Both the position numbers and the translations under genes were made by a program. From the NCBI GenBank assembly GCA_902785065.1, contig CACZXH010000006.1, positions 70,939 through 134,938 of the forward strand: DNA of 64,000 bases. The letters are read 5' to 3'. Origin of the DNA: an uncultured Bacteroidia bacterium (GTDB lineage: Bacteria; Bacteroidota; Bacteroidia; Bacteroidales; UBA932). Of this stretch, positions 16,975 through 25,088 are shown in pieces; positions within the stretch are counted from its first letter, which is position 1, and each line of letters opens with the position of its first letter. The notes beneath the pieces were generated by a model. It ran no database searches. It was not told the DNA's origin and worked only from the letters and a program-made list of their open reading frames with translations.

Positions 16975-19900
16975 TTATTTGAAAGCGTTTTCGCTGAGGC
17001 CGGAGCCGGCGAGGCCGAGGTCGGCGAAGAAGGCGGGGACGGGACGTCCGAGGAGGGTGTCCACGTACAGTTTGGCGATATACTGCGACAGCATGAAGCC
17101 GTGACCGCGCATGCCGACGAACAGGCCCGCAGCCGGGTCCACAATGTAACGCGGCTCGGTATAATAGCCGCACCAGGTAGCCTGGAGGCTCATTCCCTTC
17201 AGCTGCGGAATCCATTCGGTGAAGACCTCGGTGGCGATTTCCAGGAAGGCCTGCGTATTGACCTTCAGGTTCTTGCCGGCCTCGGAGGCGTCAGAGGCGG
17301 GGGAGGCGCAGCCGATGATCTGGCCGGTGGCGGCAAGCTGCTGGCCGTACACGGCGGAGAAACCCTTGTAATGGCGGCGGTCGATGAGCATATCCAGCGA
17401 GTCGCCGTCCTTGCCAATGAGCGGCAGCCGTTTGGTGATGAACGCCTGGTGGCGGACCGGGAAGAGGCCGGTGTCCAGGCCCAGCATCCGGGCGAACTTC
17501 TCCGCCCCGGCGCCGAGGGCGTTCACGAAGACGGCCGTCTTGAACCGGTGGTAGCGTCCGTCGGCCGTCTTCACCGTGACGAGATAGGTCTTCCCGTCTT
17601 TGGCTACGTCGATCAGTTCCGTATCCTCCATGACCCGGCCGCCCAGGCCGATGCCGATCCGGCGCACCAGGTCGATGGTCTTGCCGGGGCTGGCCTGCCA
17701 GCAGTCGTTGGAGATAAGGGCATGGGTATAAATGTCCAGGTTGGGATTGATATACGGAGAGATCTCACGGGCGAAGTCCTTCCGGTCGATCATGTAGGCG
17801 TCGGACCAGGCGCGGGAGGCGTCGAGGCTCCGGTAGGTGGCGTCGTCATGGACGAAGTTCACGTAGCGCGTCATCTTGAAGTCGATGTCGTGCTGCTTCT
17901 GCAATTCTCTGAATATCTGCAGGTTGCCGTTTGCAATCTCTGCGAGGGCGGGGACAGAGAAAGCCGGGCGGCCGCCGGCGATGCAGCGCCAGGAGCTGCC
18001 GTGCTCCTTGTTCACGAGGACTGGCTTCAGGCCGGCTTCCGAGAAGTAGCGGAACAGGGCGGTGCCCGCCATGCCGCCGCCGGCGACGAAGGCGCCCACT
18101 TCCTCGACCGCCGCGTCAGAGAACTGCCGGGATGTGATGAGGGTATGGGCCCCGGACAGATTGCAGACGTTGCCGATTTCCACGAGGTTCGCCATCGGGC
18201 CGCGCGGGGTGAACTCGCCGGTCACCTCAATGCCGTGTTGCCGCAGGACCTGCTTGGCGCGGGGAAGGCAGCGGGAACCGCGGCACGGGCCCATGCCCAG
18301 CCGGGTGACGTGCTTGAGCTCCTGCGCGGTGATGCTCGTGCGACCTTTCAGGGCCTCCAGGATTTCCTGGAGACTGACGTCCTCGCAGTGGCAGACGTAG
18401 GTTTCGGATCCGTCGGCGTGGCAGGGGACCAGCTTCAGCGGCTCAGGATAGTTCTCTTTGAGGATGAAGCCGCGGGCGTCGGTCAGGGAACCGCCCTCCA
18501 GGTGGATGGCCTTGACCACGGCGATATTCGTCTTGTTGGGTTTGGGGATCACGCGCTCGATCTCGCCTTCGCCCACCTTCTTGCCGTTGTCATCGACCAG
18601 GAAAACGTTCTTGGCGCCTTCCGGAAGGTTAAATTCCAGCGGAAGGAAGACCTGGCTGCGGTCCGGGCGGTAGCCGAAGATGGCGAGGCCCGGGCACTGC
18701 GCCACGCATTCCATGCAGCCGATACACTTGTCATAGTCGATGACCGGTGTGACGGAGGTGGAACTCTTGGTGATCGCGCCCTGCTTGCAGGAGAACGAGC
18801 AGGGGTTGCAGGCGAAGCCGTACAGGCAGTCCGCGATGACGAAGCCCTTGGCCTTCCTTTCGCCAGACGGCATCGCGGGCTTGTCCAGCAGGCGGACGGG
18901 CCGCTGCTGGGAGTCGACGTAGTCTTTGGAAATGGTCAGGTAAGCGCTGTAGTCAATCCGCTTCCCGAGGTCCATCATCACCTCGTAGGCGCACTGGCGG
19001 CCGCGGAGGACGGCGGAGGTTCCCTCGCCGATCCGCACGGCGTCGCCTACGCCGTGGCAGGCGCGGCCGAACACTTCGGCCCCCTTGCGGAGAAGCTGGT
19101 TGTCGGGCAGCAGGCCCGTGCAGATGTTGATGCAGTCGATCCCGTCGATGCGAACCTCCGTACCCGGAAGGGGCTTGAAGTTCTCGCATTTGGCGATGAC
19201 GGCGCCCGTGATGCCGGTGCGGTCCGCATTTGGAATCGCTTCCACGAGGGTGTAGGAGGTGAGGATGGGAATGCCGAGCCGGCGGACGCGGTTCGCCTGG
19301 ACGGGGAAGCCGCCCTCGGCGGGCATGGCCTCGATGATGGCCTTGACCTTCGCCCCGGCCTGCATGGCCTGGTAGGAGGTGAGATAGCCGATGTTGCCGG
19401 CGCCCACGGTGAGGATGTTCTTGCCGAGGAGGGTGAACTCCGTGTTCATCATCCGCTGCACGACCGCGGCGGTATAGACCCCCGGGAGGTCGTCATTCTT
19501 GAAAGCGGGCATGAACGGGAGCGCGCCGGCGGCCACGACGAGCTGGTCCGCATCGACATAGAAGATTTCCTGCGTGGCTACATTCTTGACAGCCAGGCGC
19601 TTGCCTTCCAGGATATCCCACACGACACTGTCCAGCAGGATCCCTTCCCGGGAGTTGCCGGCGAGGGTTTCGGCGATGTCGAAGCCGCGCATGCCGCCGA
19701 ACTTCTTCCGGTTCTCGAAAAAGAAGAACTGGTGCGTCTGCATCCGGAACTGGCCGCCGATGGCGCTGTTGTTGTCAATGACGAGACAGTCCACTCCGGC
19801 CGCCCGGAGTTCCTCGCGGACGGCGAGGCCGGCCGGTCCCGCGCCGATAATGGCGACCGTGGTCTTATACACCTTCTTGGGCGTATCCGCCGTCGTGGCC

Positions 19901-20205
19901 CGGACCTCGGCGAAGCTCCCGGTCCCGGCGCGGTGGACTTCCTGCACCCCGTCCACTTTCGTGATGCAGATACGGCGGATATGGCCGTCCACGACCATTT
20001 CGCAGGCACCGCATTTGCCGATACCGCACTCCATCGTGCGGTTGCGGTCTTTCAGACTGTGGTGATGGACGGGGAAGCCCGCCTGGTGGAGGGCGGCTGC
20101 GATGGTCTGTCCTTTCTGGCCGGTGACGGCGTGTCCTTCGAAGATAAACGAATGCAGGTCCTCCTGCGGAACGCAGAGGATGGGATGCTCCGTGATTTTG
20201 TACAT
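16975..20205 (-). CDS. Single-chain HcnABC-like FAD/Fe-S amino-acid-type dehydrogenase (1076 aa)
   Basis: Residues 1-100 are an HcnA-like [2Fe-2S] domain with Cys60, Cys65, Cys68 and Cys80. Residues 113-480 are an HcnB-like FAD/NAD domain beginning AIIGAGPAG. Next comes a ferredoxin insert with CxxxxxCxxCxxxC and CIGCMECVAQCP clusters, then a BFD-like [2Fe-2S] segment with CHC and GPCRGSRC. The last 350 residues are an HcnC/DAO-type FAD domain beginning FVAGGGMAGTALF. The closest known complexes (hydrogen cyanide synthase, opine and dye-linked proline dehydrogenases, sarcosine oxidase) spread these parts over several subunits. It probably oxidises a small amine or hydroxy acid and passes electrons through the Fe-S clusters. 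Substrate and acceptor are unknown. It has its own promoter and is followed by rnr. Confidence 0.85.
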   Translation of the reverse strand: MYKITEHPILCVPQEDLHSFIFEGHAVTGQKGQTIAAALHQAGFPVHHHSLKDRNRTMECGIGKCGACEMVVDGHIRRICITKVDGVQEVHRAGTGSFAEVRATTADTPKKVYKTTVAIIGAGPAGLAVREELRAAGVDCLVIDNNSAIGGQFRMQTHQFFFFENRKKFGGMRGFDIAETLAGNSREGILLDSVVWDILEGKRLAVKNVATQEIFYVDADQLVVAAGALPFMPAFKNDDLPGVYTAAVVQRMMNTEFTLLGKNILTVGAGNIGYLTSYQAMQAGAKVKAIIEAMPAEGGFPVQANRVRRLGIPILTSYTLVEAIPNADRTGITGAVIAKCENFKPLPGTEVRIDGIDCINICTGLLPDNQLLRKGAEVFGRACHGVGDAVRIGEGTSAVLRGRQCAYEVMMDLGKRIDYSAYLTISKDYVDSQQRPVRLLDKPAMPSGERKAKGFVIADCLYGFACNPCSFSCKQGAITKSSTSVTPVIDYDKCIGCMECVAQCPGLAIFGYRPDRSQVFLPLEFNLPEGAKNVFLVDDNGKKVGEGEIERVIPKPNKTNIAVVKAIHLEGGSLTDARGFILKENYPEPLKLVPCHADGSETYVCHCEDVSLQEILEALKGRTSITAQELKHVTRLGMGPCRGSRCLPRAKQVLRQHGIEVTGEFTPRGPMANLVEIGNVCNLSGAHTLITSRQFSDAAVEEVGAFVAGGGMAGTALFRYFSEAGLKPVLVNKEHGSSWRCIAGGRPAFSVPALAEIANGNLQIFRELQKQHDIDFKMTRYVNFVHDDATYRSLDASRAWSDAYMIDRKDFAREISPYINPNLDIYTHALISNDCWQASPGKTIDLVRRIGIGLGGRVMEDTELIDVAKDGKTYLVTVKTADGRYHRFKTAVFVNALGAGAEKFARMLGLDTGLFPVRHQAFITKRLPLIGKDGDSLDMLIDRRHYKGFSAVYGQQLAATGQIIGCASPASDASEAGKNLKVNTQAFLEIATEVFTEWIPQLKGMSLQATWCGYYTEPRYIVDPAAGLFVGMRGHGFMLSQYIAKLYVDTLLGRPVPAFFADLGLAGSGLSENAFK

Positions 20206-20236
20206 GTCGATGCGGTTAGTTCAGTGTTTTGGCTAT

Positions 20237-20244
20237 CAAAGATA
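20237..20244 (-). promoter_or_regulatory. -7 box TATCTTTG for the HcnABC-like gene
   Basis: A perfect TAnnTTTG match 32 bp upstream of the ATG at 20205, between this gene and the end of recO. Confidence 0.7.
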
Positions 20245-20283
20245 ACAAATCCGTACGAAAAACCGCAGAATGATGCAAAATTA

Positions 20284-20934
20284 TTATCCAAATACTTCCC
20301 GCAGAACCGCAAGGGAATGGACCCGGAGGGTGGATTCGGTGTGGTACTCGAGGTAGCGCAAGAGGTCTTCACACAGGGCGTTCCGTTCCTCGCCCCGGAG
20401 GGGGAGGAGCATCGACTCGGAGAAAGACGAGGTCAGGAAGGGCTTGAGCTGTACCAGGTGCTTCTCCGCGAAGGGGGCGATGTCGTCGAAGGTGGGGCTG
20501 AAGCCCAGGGCGCCGGCGAATTCCAGCAGGAACCGGATGTGGAAGTTGGAGAAATCGCTGTCCAGGCTGTCCAGGGTCAGGATGCTGCGGACGCACCAGG
20601 GGTACAGGCCATCCTCCGCCTGCCCGTCCTTGACGGCGCGCATGAGCACCTCCGACAGGAACAGGCTCATTGTGTTCTTGTAGAGGTTGTTCCGGATGCC
20701 GTTCAGCGGGTCTTTCGCCGTGAGGTTGCGGGCGCTCCAGAGGGTGGATTTCGGATTCGGGACAATGTCCATTTCCAGGATGTTCATCGGCAGGAGCAGG
20801 GCCATTCCCGCTTTCTTGCTGATGCGGACGAGGAACCCGCGCCGCCCGTACGCTTCCGAAAGCGTGTGCACGACGACCGAGTTCTCGCCAAACTTCGTGT
20901 ATCCCAGGACGATCGCCTCGATGTTTTCCGTCAT
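20284..20934 (-). CDS. recO: DNA repair protein RecO
   Basis: This 216-residue protein has the RecO N-terminal OB-fold (IEAIVLGYTKFGENSVVVHTL) and the helical C-terminal domain (FLLEFAGALGFSP). The family's zinc-binding cysteines are not evident. RecO loads RecA with RecR and anneals single strands. The start overlaps the rdgB stop by 4 bp, so the two genes form an operon. Confidence 0.92.
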   Translation of the reverse strand: MTENIEAIVLGYTKFGENSVVVHTLSEAYGRRGFLVRISKKAGMALLLPMNILEMDIVPNPKSTLWSARNLTAKDPLNGIRNNLYKNTMSLFLSEVLMRAVKDGQAEDGLYPWCVRSILTLDSLDSDFSNFHIRFLLEFAGALGFSPTFDDIAPFAEKHLVQLKPFLTSSFSESMLLPLRGEERNALCEDLLRYLEYHTESTLRVHSLAVLREVFG

Positions 20935-21554
20935 CGGCTCTTCAGGAATTCGGCCATGGCCCGGAGGGCTTTGCCGCGGTGGGAAATGGCGTTTTTCTCT
21001 TCTTCGGTGATTTCGGCGGCGGTGACGTCATAGCCGTCCGGAATGAAGACAGGATCGTACCCGAACCCGCCCTTACCGGCTTTTTTGCGGGCGATCTGAC
21101 CTTCCATGACGCCGTCGAAAAAGTGCTTTTCTCCATGCAGGATCAGGGTGACGGAGGTGCGGAAACGGGCCCGACGGGTGGCGTGGGGCGTGTTGAAGCC
21201 GTAGGAACGGGCGACGGAAGCCTCGTGCTCGCGGCAGGCCATTTCCCGCAGGAGCCGGGCGATGTTGTCGGCCGGGTTCTTCTGCGGGCCCCCGTAGCGG
21301 GCTGTGTGGACGCCCGGGGCACCGGCGAGGATTTCGACCTCCAGGCCGGTGTCGTCGGCGAAGCAGTCCAGGCCGGTCTTTTCGTAAATGTACTGCGCTT
21401 TCTGCAGGGAATTGGCCCTGAGGGTCTCGCCCGTTTCGGGTATATCTTCGGTAATACCGGCTTCGGCGGGCGTGACGAGCTCGAAACCCTCTCCGAGGAT
21501 CTCGCTGGCCTCACGCAGCTTGCCGGGATTGCCGGTGGCAAAAACGATCTTCAT
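20931..21554 (-). CDS. rdgB: Non-canonical purine NTP pyrophosphatase (RdgB/HAM1)
   Basis: The open frame extends far upstream, but the ATG at 21554 begins the family's invariant start IVFATGNPGKLREA and follows a good -7 box, giving 207 residues. Further motifs are FADDTGLEVE, GFGYDPVF and ISHRGKAL. The enzyme hydrolyses ITP, dITP and XTP to monophosphates in the cytoplasm, keeping inosine and xanthosine out of nucleic acids. It is coupled to recO and divergent from the S41 protease gene. Confidence 0.95.
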   Translation of the reverse strand: MKIVFATGNPGKLREASEILGEGFELVTPAEAGITEDIPETGETLRANSLQKAQYIYEKTGLDCFADDTGLEVEILAGAPGVHTARYGGPQKNPADNIARLLREMACREHEASVARSYGFNTPHATRRARFRTSVTLILHGEKHFFDGVMEGQIARKKAGKGGFGYDPVFIPDGYDVTAAEITEEEKNAISHRGKALRAMAEFLKSR

Positions 21555-21575
21555 AAACAGTTGCAATTTACGCCG

Positions 21576-21583
21576 CAAAGATA
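21576..21583 (-). promoter_or_regulatory. -7 box TATCTTTG for rdgB-recO
   Basis: A perfect match 21 bp upstream of the rdgB ATG. It lies 13 bp from the plus-strand box of the S41 gene, so the two divergent promoters overlap. Confidence 0.7.
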
Positions 21584-21596
21584 CTCCATTTTTTCG

Positions 21597-21604
21597 TAAC
21601 TTTG
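21597..21604 (+). promoter_or_regulatory. -7 box TAACTTTG for the S41 protease gene
   Basis: A perfect TAnnTTTG match 49 bp upstream of the chosen ATG, back to back with the rdgB promoter. Confidence 0.7.
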
Positions 21605-21653
21605 CCGGGGTGGCACGCCGTTTGTGCGATGGCGTCCCTGGAACAGAATGCAT

Positions 21654-23246
21654 ATGAAAAGAACGAGATATTTCCTCGCGGCCCTCGCCGCCCTCACCGT
21701 TTCCGTCGCCGCATCGGCCCAGTCCAAGAGTTTCTCCCTGGGCAAGTGGGTCGAACTCCACAACGCCATCCTCAAGGAACTGAACCGCTCCTATGTCGAC
21801 TCCCTGGAAGTCGGCGATCCCTATACCGTGTACGTCCCGGAGGAAGAGCAGGAAGACTTCCGGATGATGTTGTCCAATACCTACGGCGGCATTGGCGCGG
21901 TCATTTACAAGCCCGACGTGAACGGCAATGTGCAGATCAACGAACCCTATGCCGGCTCTCCGGCCGCCAAGGCCGGCCTCCGCTGCGGCGACGAGATCGA
22001 GGCCATCGACGGGGAAACCACCCACGGTCTCACGAGCCAGCAGAGTTCCGACAAGATGCGCGGAAAGCCCGGTACGACGGTCGTTTTCCGTGTGAAGAAA
22101 CTGCGCGGCGGTCCCACCTGGAAGGCGGGCGACGTCATTGAGGTCCCCGTTACGCGCGAACGCATCGCGCTTCCTTCCATCGAATACGTGGACATGCTCA
22201 ACGACCGGGATGGCTATATCCTCATGACTAAGTTCACCGAAGGTGTGGGCCAGGGCATCCGCGATGCGTACAACACCTTGAAAAAGAAAGGGATGAAGCG
22301 GCTTGTCCTGGACCTCCGCAGCAATGGCGGCGGCCTGATGAACGAGGCTGTGAACATCGTCTCCCTGTTCGTCCCGAAGGGGTCCGTCGTCGTGACCTCC
22401 AAGGGTCGCGTGGCCGGTGCGGAGCAGGTGTACAAGACCACGACCGACCCGATCGACCTTGAAATCCCGATCGTCGTGCTGGTCGATTCCGGCTCGGCGT
22501 CGGCCTCCGAAATCGTGTCCGGCGCCCTGCAGGACCTGGACCGCGCCACCATCATCGGCACCCGCACCTACGGGAAGGGCCTGGTACAGAGCATCCGTCC
22601 GTTGCCGTACGACGGCCAGCTGAAGGTGACCACCGCCAAGTACTACACACCCTCCGGCCGCTGCGTGCAGGCCATCGACTACAGCCACCGCAACGAGGAC
22701 GGCAGCGTGGGCCACATCCCGGATTCCCTGACGCATGAATTCAAGACCCTACACGGCCGTACGGTCCGGGACGGCGGCGGTATCACCCCCGACTTCGAAG
22801 TCAAGGGGCACAAGTACTCCCGCCTGACCTATTCCATCGTCCTGAACGGCATCGTGGACCAGTATTCCATGAAGTATGTCCGGGAGCACGAGGCGCTTCC
22901 CACGGTGGATGATTTCCATTTTGACGCTTATGACGATTTCGTCGCCTTCGCAAAGGACAAGGAGTTCGACTACCGTTCCTCCGCCCGCGCCCTGTTCGAC
23001 GAAATGAAGAAAGTCCTCGCCGAGGACGGCCTCTCGGAGACGATGACCGGCGAACTCGCCGCACTGGAGAAATCCCTGGACATGGACAAGGAAACCTTCC
23101 TGCGGCTGAAGAAGGACGAGATCGTCCCCTTCATCGAGGAGGAGATCGCTGTCAGGTACTGGTTCCAGGAGGCTGGCATCAAGGTCCGGCTCCGTACCGA
23201 CGACCAGCTGAAGGAGGCGCTCACGAAGCCGGCTATCAGCTGGTAG
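21654..23246 (+). CDS. S41 C-terminal processing peptidase
   Basis: The ATG at 21654 starts a signal peptide (LAALTVSVAASAQ) and gives 530 residues; another ATG lies two codons upstream. A PDZ domain spans about residues 75-170 (YAGSPAAKAGLRCGDEI). The tail-specific protease core follows, with Ser283 in GSASASE and Lys308 in TYGKG, 25 residues apart as in Prc and CtpA. It should degrade or trim envelope proteins in the periplasm. The C-terminal 130 residues are helical and charged. It is convergent with the DUF6377 regulator, with one base between the stops. Confidence 0.95.
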   Translation: MKRTRYFLAALAALTVSVAASAQSKSFSLGKWVELHNAILKELNRSYVDSLEVGDPYTVYVPEEEQEDFRMMLSNTYGGIGAVIYKPDVNGNVQINEPYAGSPAAKAGLRCGDEIEAIDGETTHGLTSQQSSDKMRGKPGTTVVFRVKKLRGGPTWKAGDVIEVPVTRERIALPSIEYVDMLNDRDGYILMTKFTEGVGQGIRDAYNTLKKKGMKRLVLDLRSNGGGLMNEAVNIVSLFVPKGSVVVTSKGRVAGAEQVYKTTTDPIDLEIPIVVLVDSGSASASEIVSGALQDLDRATIIGTRTYGKGLVQSIRPLPYDGQLKVTTAKYYTPSGRCVQAIDYSHRNEDGSVGHIPDSLTHEFKTLHGRTVRDGGGITPDFEVKGHKYSRLTYSIVLNGIVDQYSMKYVREHEALPTVDDFHFDAYDDFVAFAKDKEFDYRSSARALFDEMKKVLAEDGLSETMTGELAALEKSLDMDKETFLRLKKDEIVPFIEEEIAVRYWFQEAGIKVRLRTDDQLKEALTKPAISW

Positions 23247-23247
23247 C

Positions 23248-24858
23248 CTAGCCTGGGTTCCCGATTTCCATCAGCCTTTTCTCGAATTCGTCGCGGTCGC
23301 AGGCCGCGGCGTTTCTCAGTTTGACGCGGTAGTTGTACACCGTGGAGGGTGATTTCTTCAGGAACCGGGCGATCTGGGCCGATTCGGTGACGCCGAGGCG
23401 GATGAGGGCGAAAATGCGGAGCTCGTTGGAGAGCTTGCCGGGGGGCAGGTCCTGCCCGATCCGGGCCTCTTCCCGCAGGAGGCCGTTCAACTGGTTCACA
23501 AAGTCCGGGAACACGCCCAGGAAAGTGGCGTCGAACTCGTCGTACAGGGTTTTCCGTTCCGTGTCAATGTACGCGTCCGACTTGAGGACCCGGAGGATGT
23601 CGTCCAGGTCCTTGGACTTGGCCGTCACGCGGAGCCCGGACCGGTAGCGCTCCAGGGCGTCGATGTGCTCGGAAAACATGGACAGGTAACGGCCCAGGTA
23701 GGTGTCCTTGATCTGGTTGGATTCCTTGAGCCGCTCCACGTTCTCCAGGATCTGCCGCTGCATCCGGCCGATCCGCTTGTGGTTCCGGTAGAGGCGCAGG
23801 AGGGCGAAACCCAGGGCGGCCAGGATCAGGATGGTGACGGCCAGGAAGCCTTTCAACTGGCGCTGACGTCGCTGTTCCAGCTTTTCATAGGAGGCGATGA
23901 TGCCGGGCTGCGACTGGTTGATTTCGTCCAGCGCGGTGCGGGCGTCGGACCGGGTGGCGTCCTCATAAGCCCGTACGATGTAGGTGTACGCGCGGTCCAG
24001 GTCGCCGCGTTCGTACAGGATCCGGGAAAGGCGTATCAGGGACCGGGAAGCCTTGACCGGGGCTTGCTGGTCGCAGTTGGCGCTGATGGCGTAATGCCTC
24101 AGTTCATTATCCCGGTCTCCTTCCTCCCGGTAAGTTTTGGCAATCCAGTAGTGAATGATGGCCTGGTCCTGGAGGGAGAGCCGCTCGTCGGCGAGCCGCT
24201 CGGTCATCAGTTCCCGGGCCCGTTCCGGATGACCGTTCTCGATTTCAATGTCGGCATTGACCGTGTAATAGTCCAGCATGTCCTCCGTGAGCAAGGCCCG
24301 GCTGCGCCGCTGGTACAGCAGCTCCTGCGCACGGAATCTGGCCGAAAGCTCCGGATCCTTGGCCGCCAGGGCCATGCCGTGGTAGATGGAGTTGAGGGCC
24401 TGGTAATAGGACGCCAGCCGGCCGGTGGACCCTGCTGCCGAGGTATCGACGGCCTGGACCGCTTCAAGGGCGGTGTGGTACATGCCGGAAATCAAGTAGC
24501 GCTGCGCGAGGTCCAGGGCGGCGTCCAGGCGGAGTTCCGGATCGCCCGCCTCCACGGCGATCCCGTCCTTCAGGTGCGCATACCGGAGGGCGGAATCCAC
24601 ATCGTACTTGAGGTATCCGTCGAAGATACGGTCGCAGAAGCGGTAGCGGGCGCGGGGAATCGTAGTATGCTTGAACTGGATTTTCAAGTCGGCCAGGTCT
24701 GCGACGTGCTGCTGGCTGATGCCGGCTTCCTGGGCCAGCGACCGGTCCAGTTCCCGCAGGGCGCTCTCCCATTCGGGGGTATGGCTCCCGCCTTCCCCGC
24801 AGGAGGGAAGGAGGAGAAAAAGGCAGGCCGCAAGCGGCGCAAGGAACGCAGGACGCAT
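23248..24858 (-). CDS. DUF6377-type membrane-anchored regulator with TPR repeats and C-terminal HTH
   Basis: The 536-residue protein has an N-terminal lipoprotein-like signal (LLLPSC), about 300 helical residues resembling TPRs, one membrane segment (FLAVTILILAALGFALL, near 340), a coiled coil (GRMQRQILENVERLKES), and a C-terminal helix-turn-helix with SPSTVYNYRVKLRN. The layout matches the DUF6377 family found beside Bacteroidetes SusC/SusD loci. The large N-terminal part would sense a ligand or partner in the periplasm and the cytoplasmic C-terminus would bind DNA. It is divergent from susC across 230 bp, so it likely controls the PUL. The direct target is inferred, not shown. Confidence 0.88.
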   Translation of the reverse strand: MRPAFLAPLAACLFLLLPSCGEGGSHTPEWESALRELDRSLAQEAGISQQHVADLADLKIQFKHTTIPRARYRFCDRIFDGYLKYDVDSALRYAHLKDGIAVEAGDPELRLDAALDLAQRYLISGMYHTALEAVQAVDTSAAGSTGRLASYYQALNSIYHGMALAAKDPELSARFRAQELLYQRRSRALLTEDMLDYYTVNADIEIENGHPERARELMTERLADERLSLQDQAIIHYWIAKTYREEGDRDNELRHYAISANCDQQAPVKASRSLIRLSRILYERGDLDRAYTYIVRAYEDATRSDARTALDEINQSQPGIIASYEKLEQRRQRQLKGFLAVTILILAALGFALLRLYRNHKRIGRMQRQILENVERLKESNQIKDTYLGRYLSMFSEHIDALERYRSGLRVTAKSKDLDDILRVLKSDAYIDTERKTLYDEFDATFLGVFPDFVNQLNGLLREEARIGQDLPPGKLSNELRIFALIRLGVTESAQIARFLKKSPSTVYNYRVKLRNAAACDRDEFEKRLMEIGNPG

Positions 24859-24882
24859 GGCAAACTACGCTGGATAACGTGA

Positions 24883-24890
24883 CAAAAATA
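24883..24890 (-). promoter_or_regulatory. -7 box TATTTTTG for the DUF6377 regulator
   Basis: A TAnnTTTG match 24 bp upstream of the ATG at 24858, in the 230-bp divergent region shared with susC. Confidence 0.6.
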
Positions 24891-25046
24891 CGAAGAATCC
24901 CCGTTTTATCCAATGAATCCATCTACTATTTTATGTGTTTGGACAAACGATGTGCATATCTGATTATCAATGATTTATAGGAACGAACGGTCGTTAGGAT
25001 ATCTACTATTTCCGGAGCGTCCTTCCTTTTTTTTATAGAGAATCCA

Positions 25047-25054
25047 TAACTTTG
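25047..25054 (+). promoter_or_regulatory. -7 box TAACTTTG for the PUL operon
   Basis: A perfect match 34 bp upstream of the susC ATG. A T-rich tract (25025-25034) precedes it instead of a clear -33 TTTG, which could reflect dependence on an activator. Confidence 0.7.
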
Positions 25055-25088
25055 TCCTGACCGCAAATTCACTTTTAACCATACTCTT

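Noticed and set aside
16069-21033. A very long plus-strand open frame (about 1650 codons) opposite rnr, the Hcn-like gene and recO
   Set aside because: Its translation is low-complexity and has no domain; it crosses three well-defined minus-strand genes and reflects high GC with few stop codons in the antisense frame.
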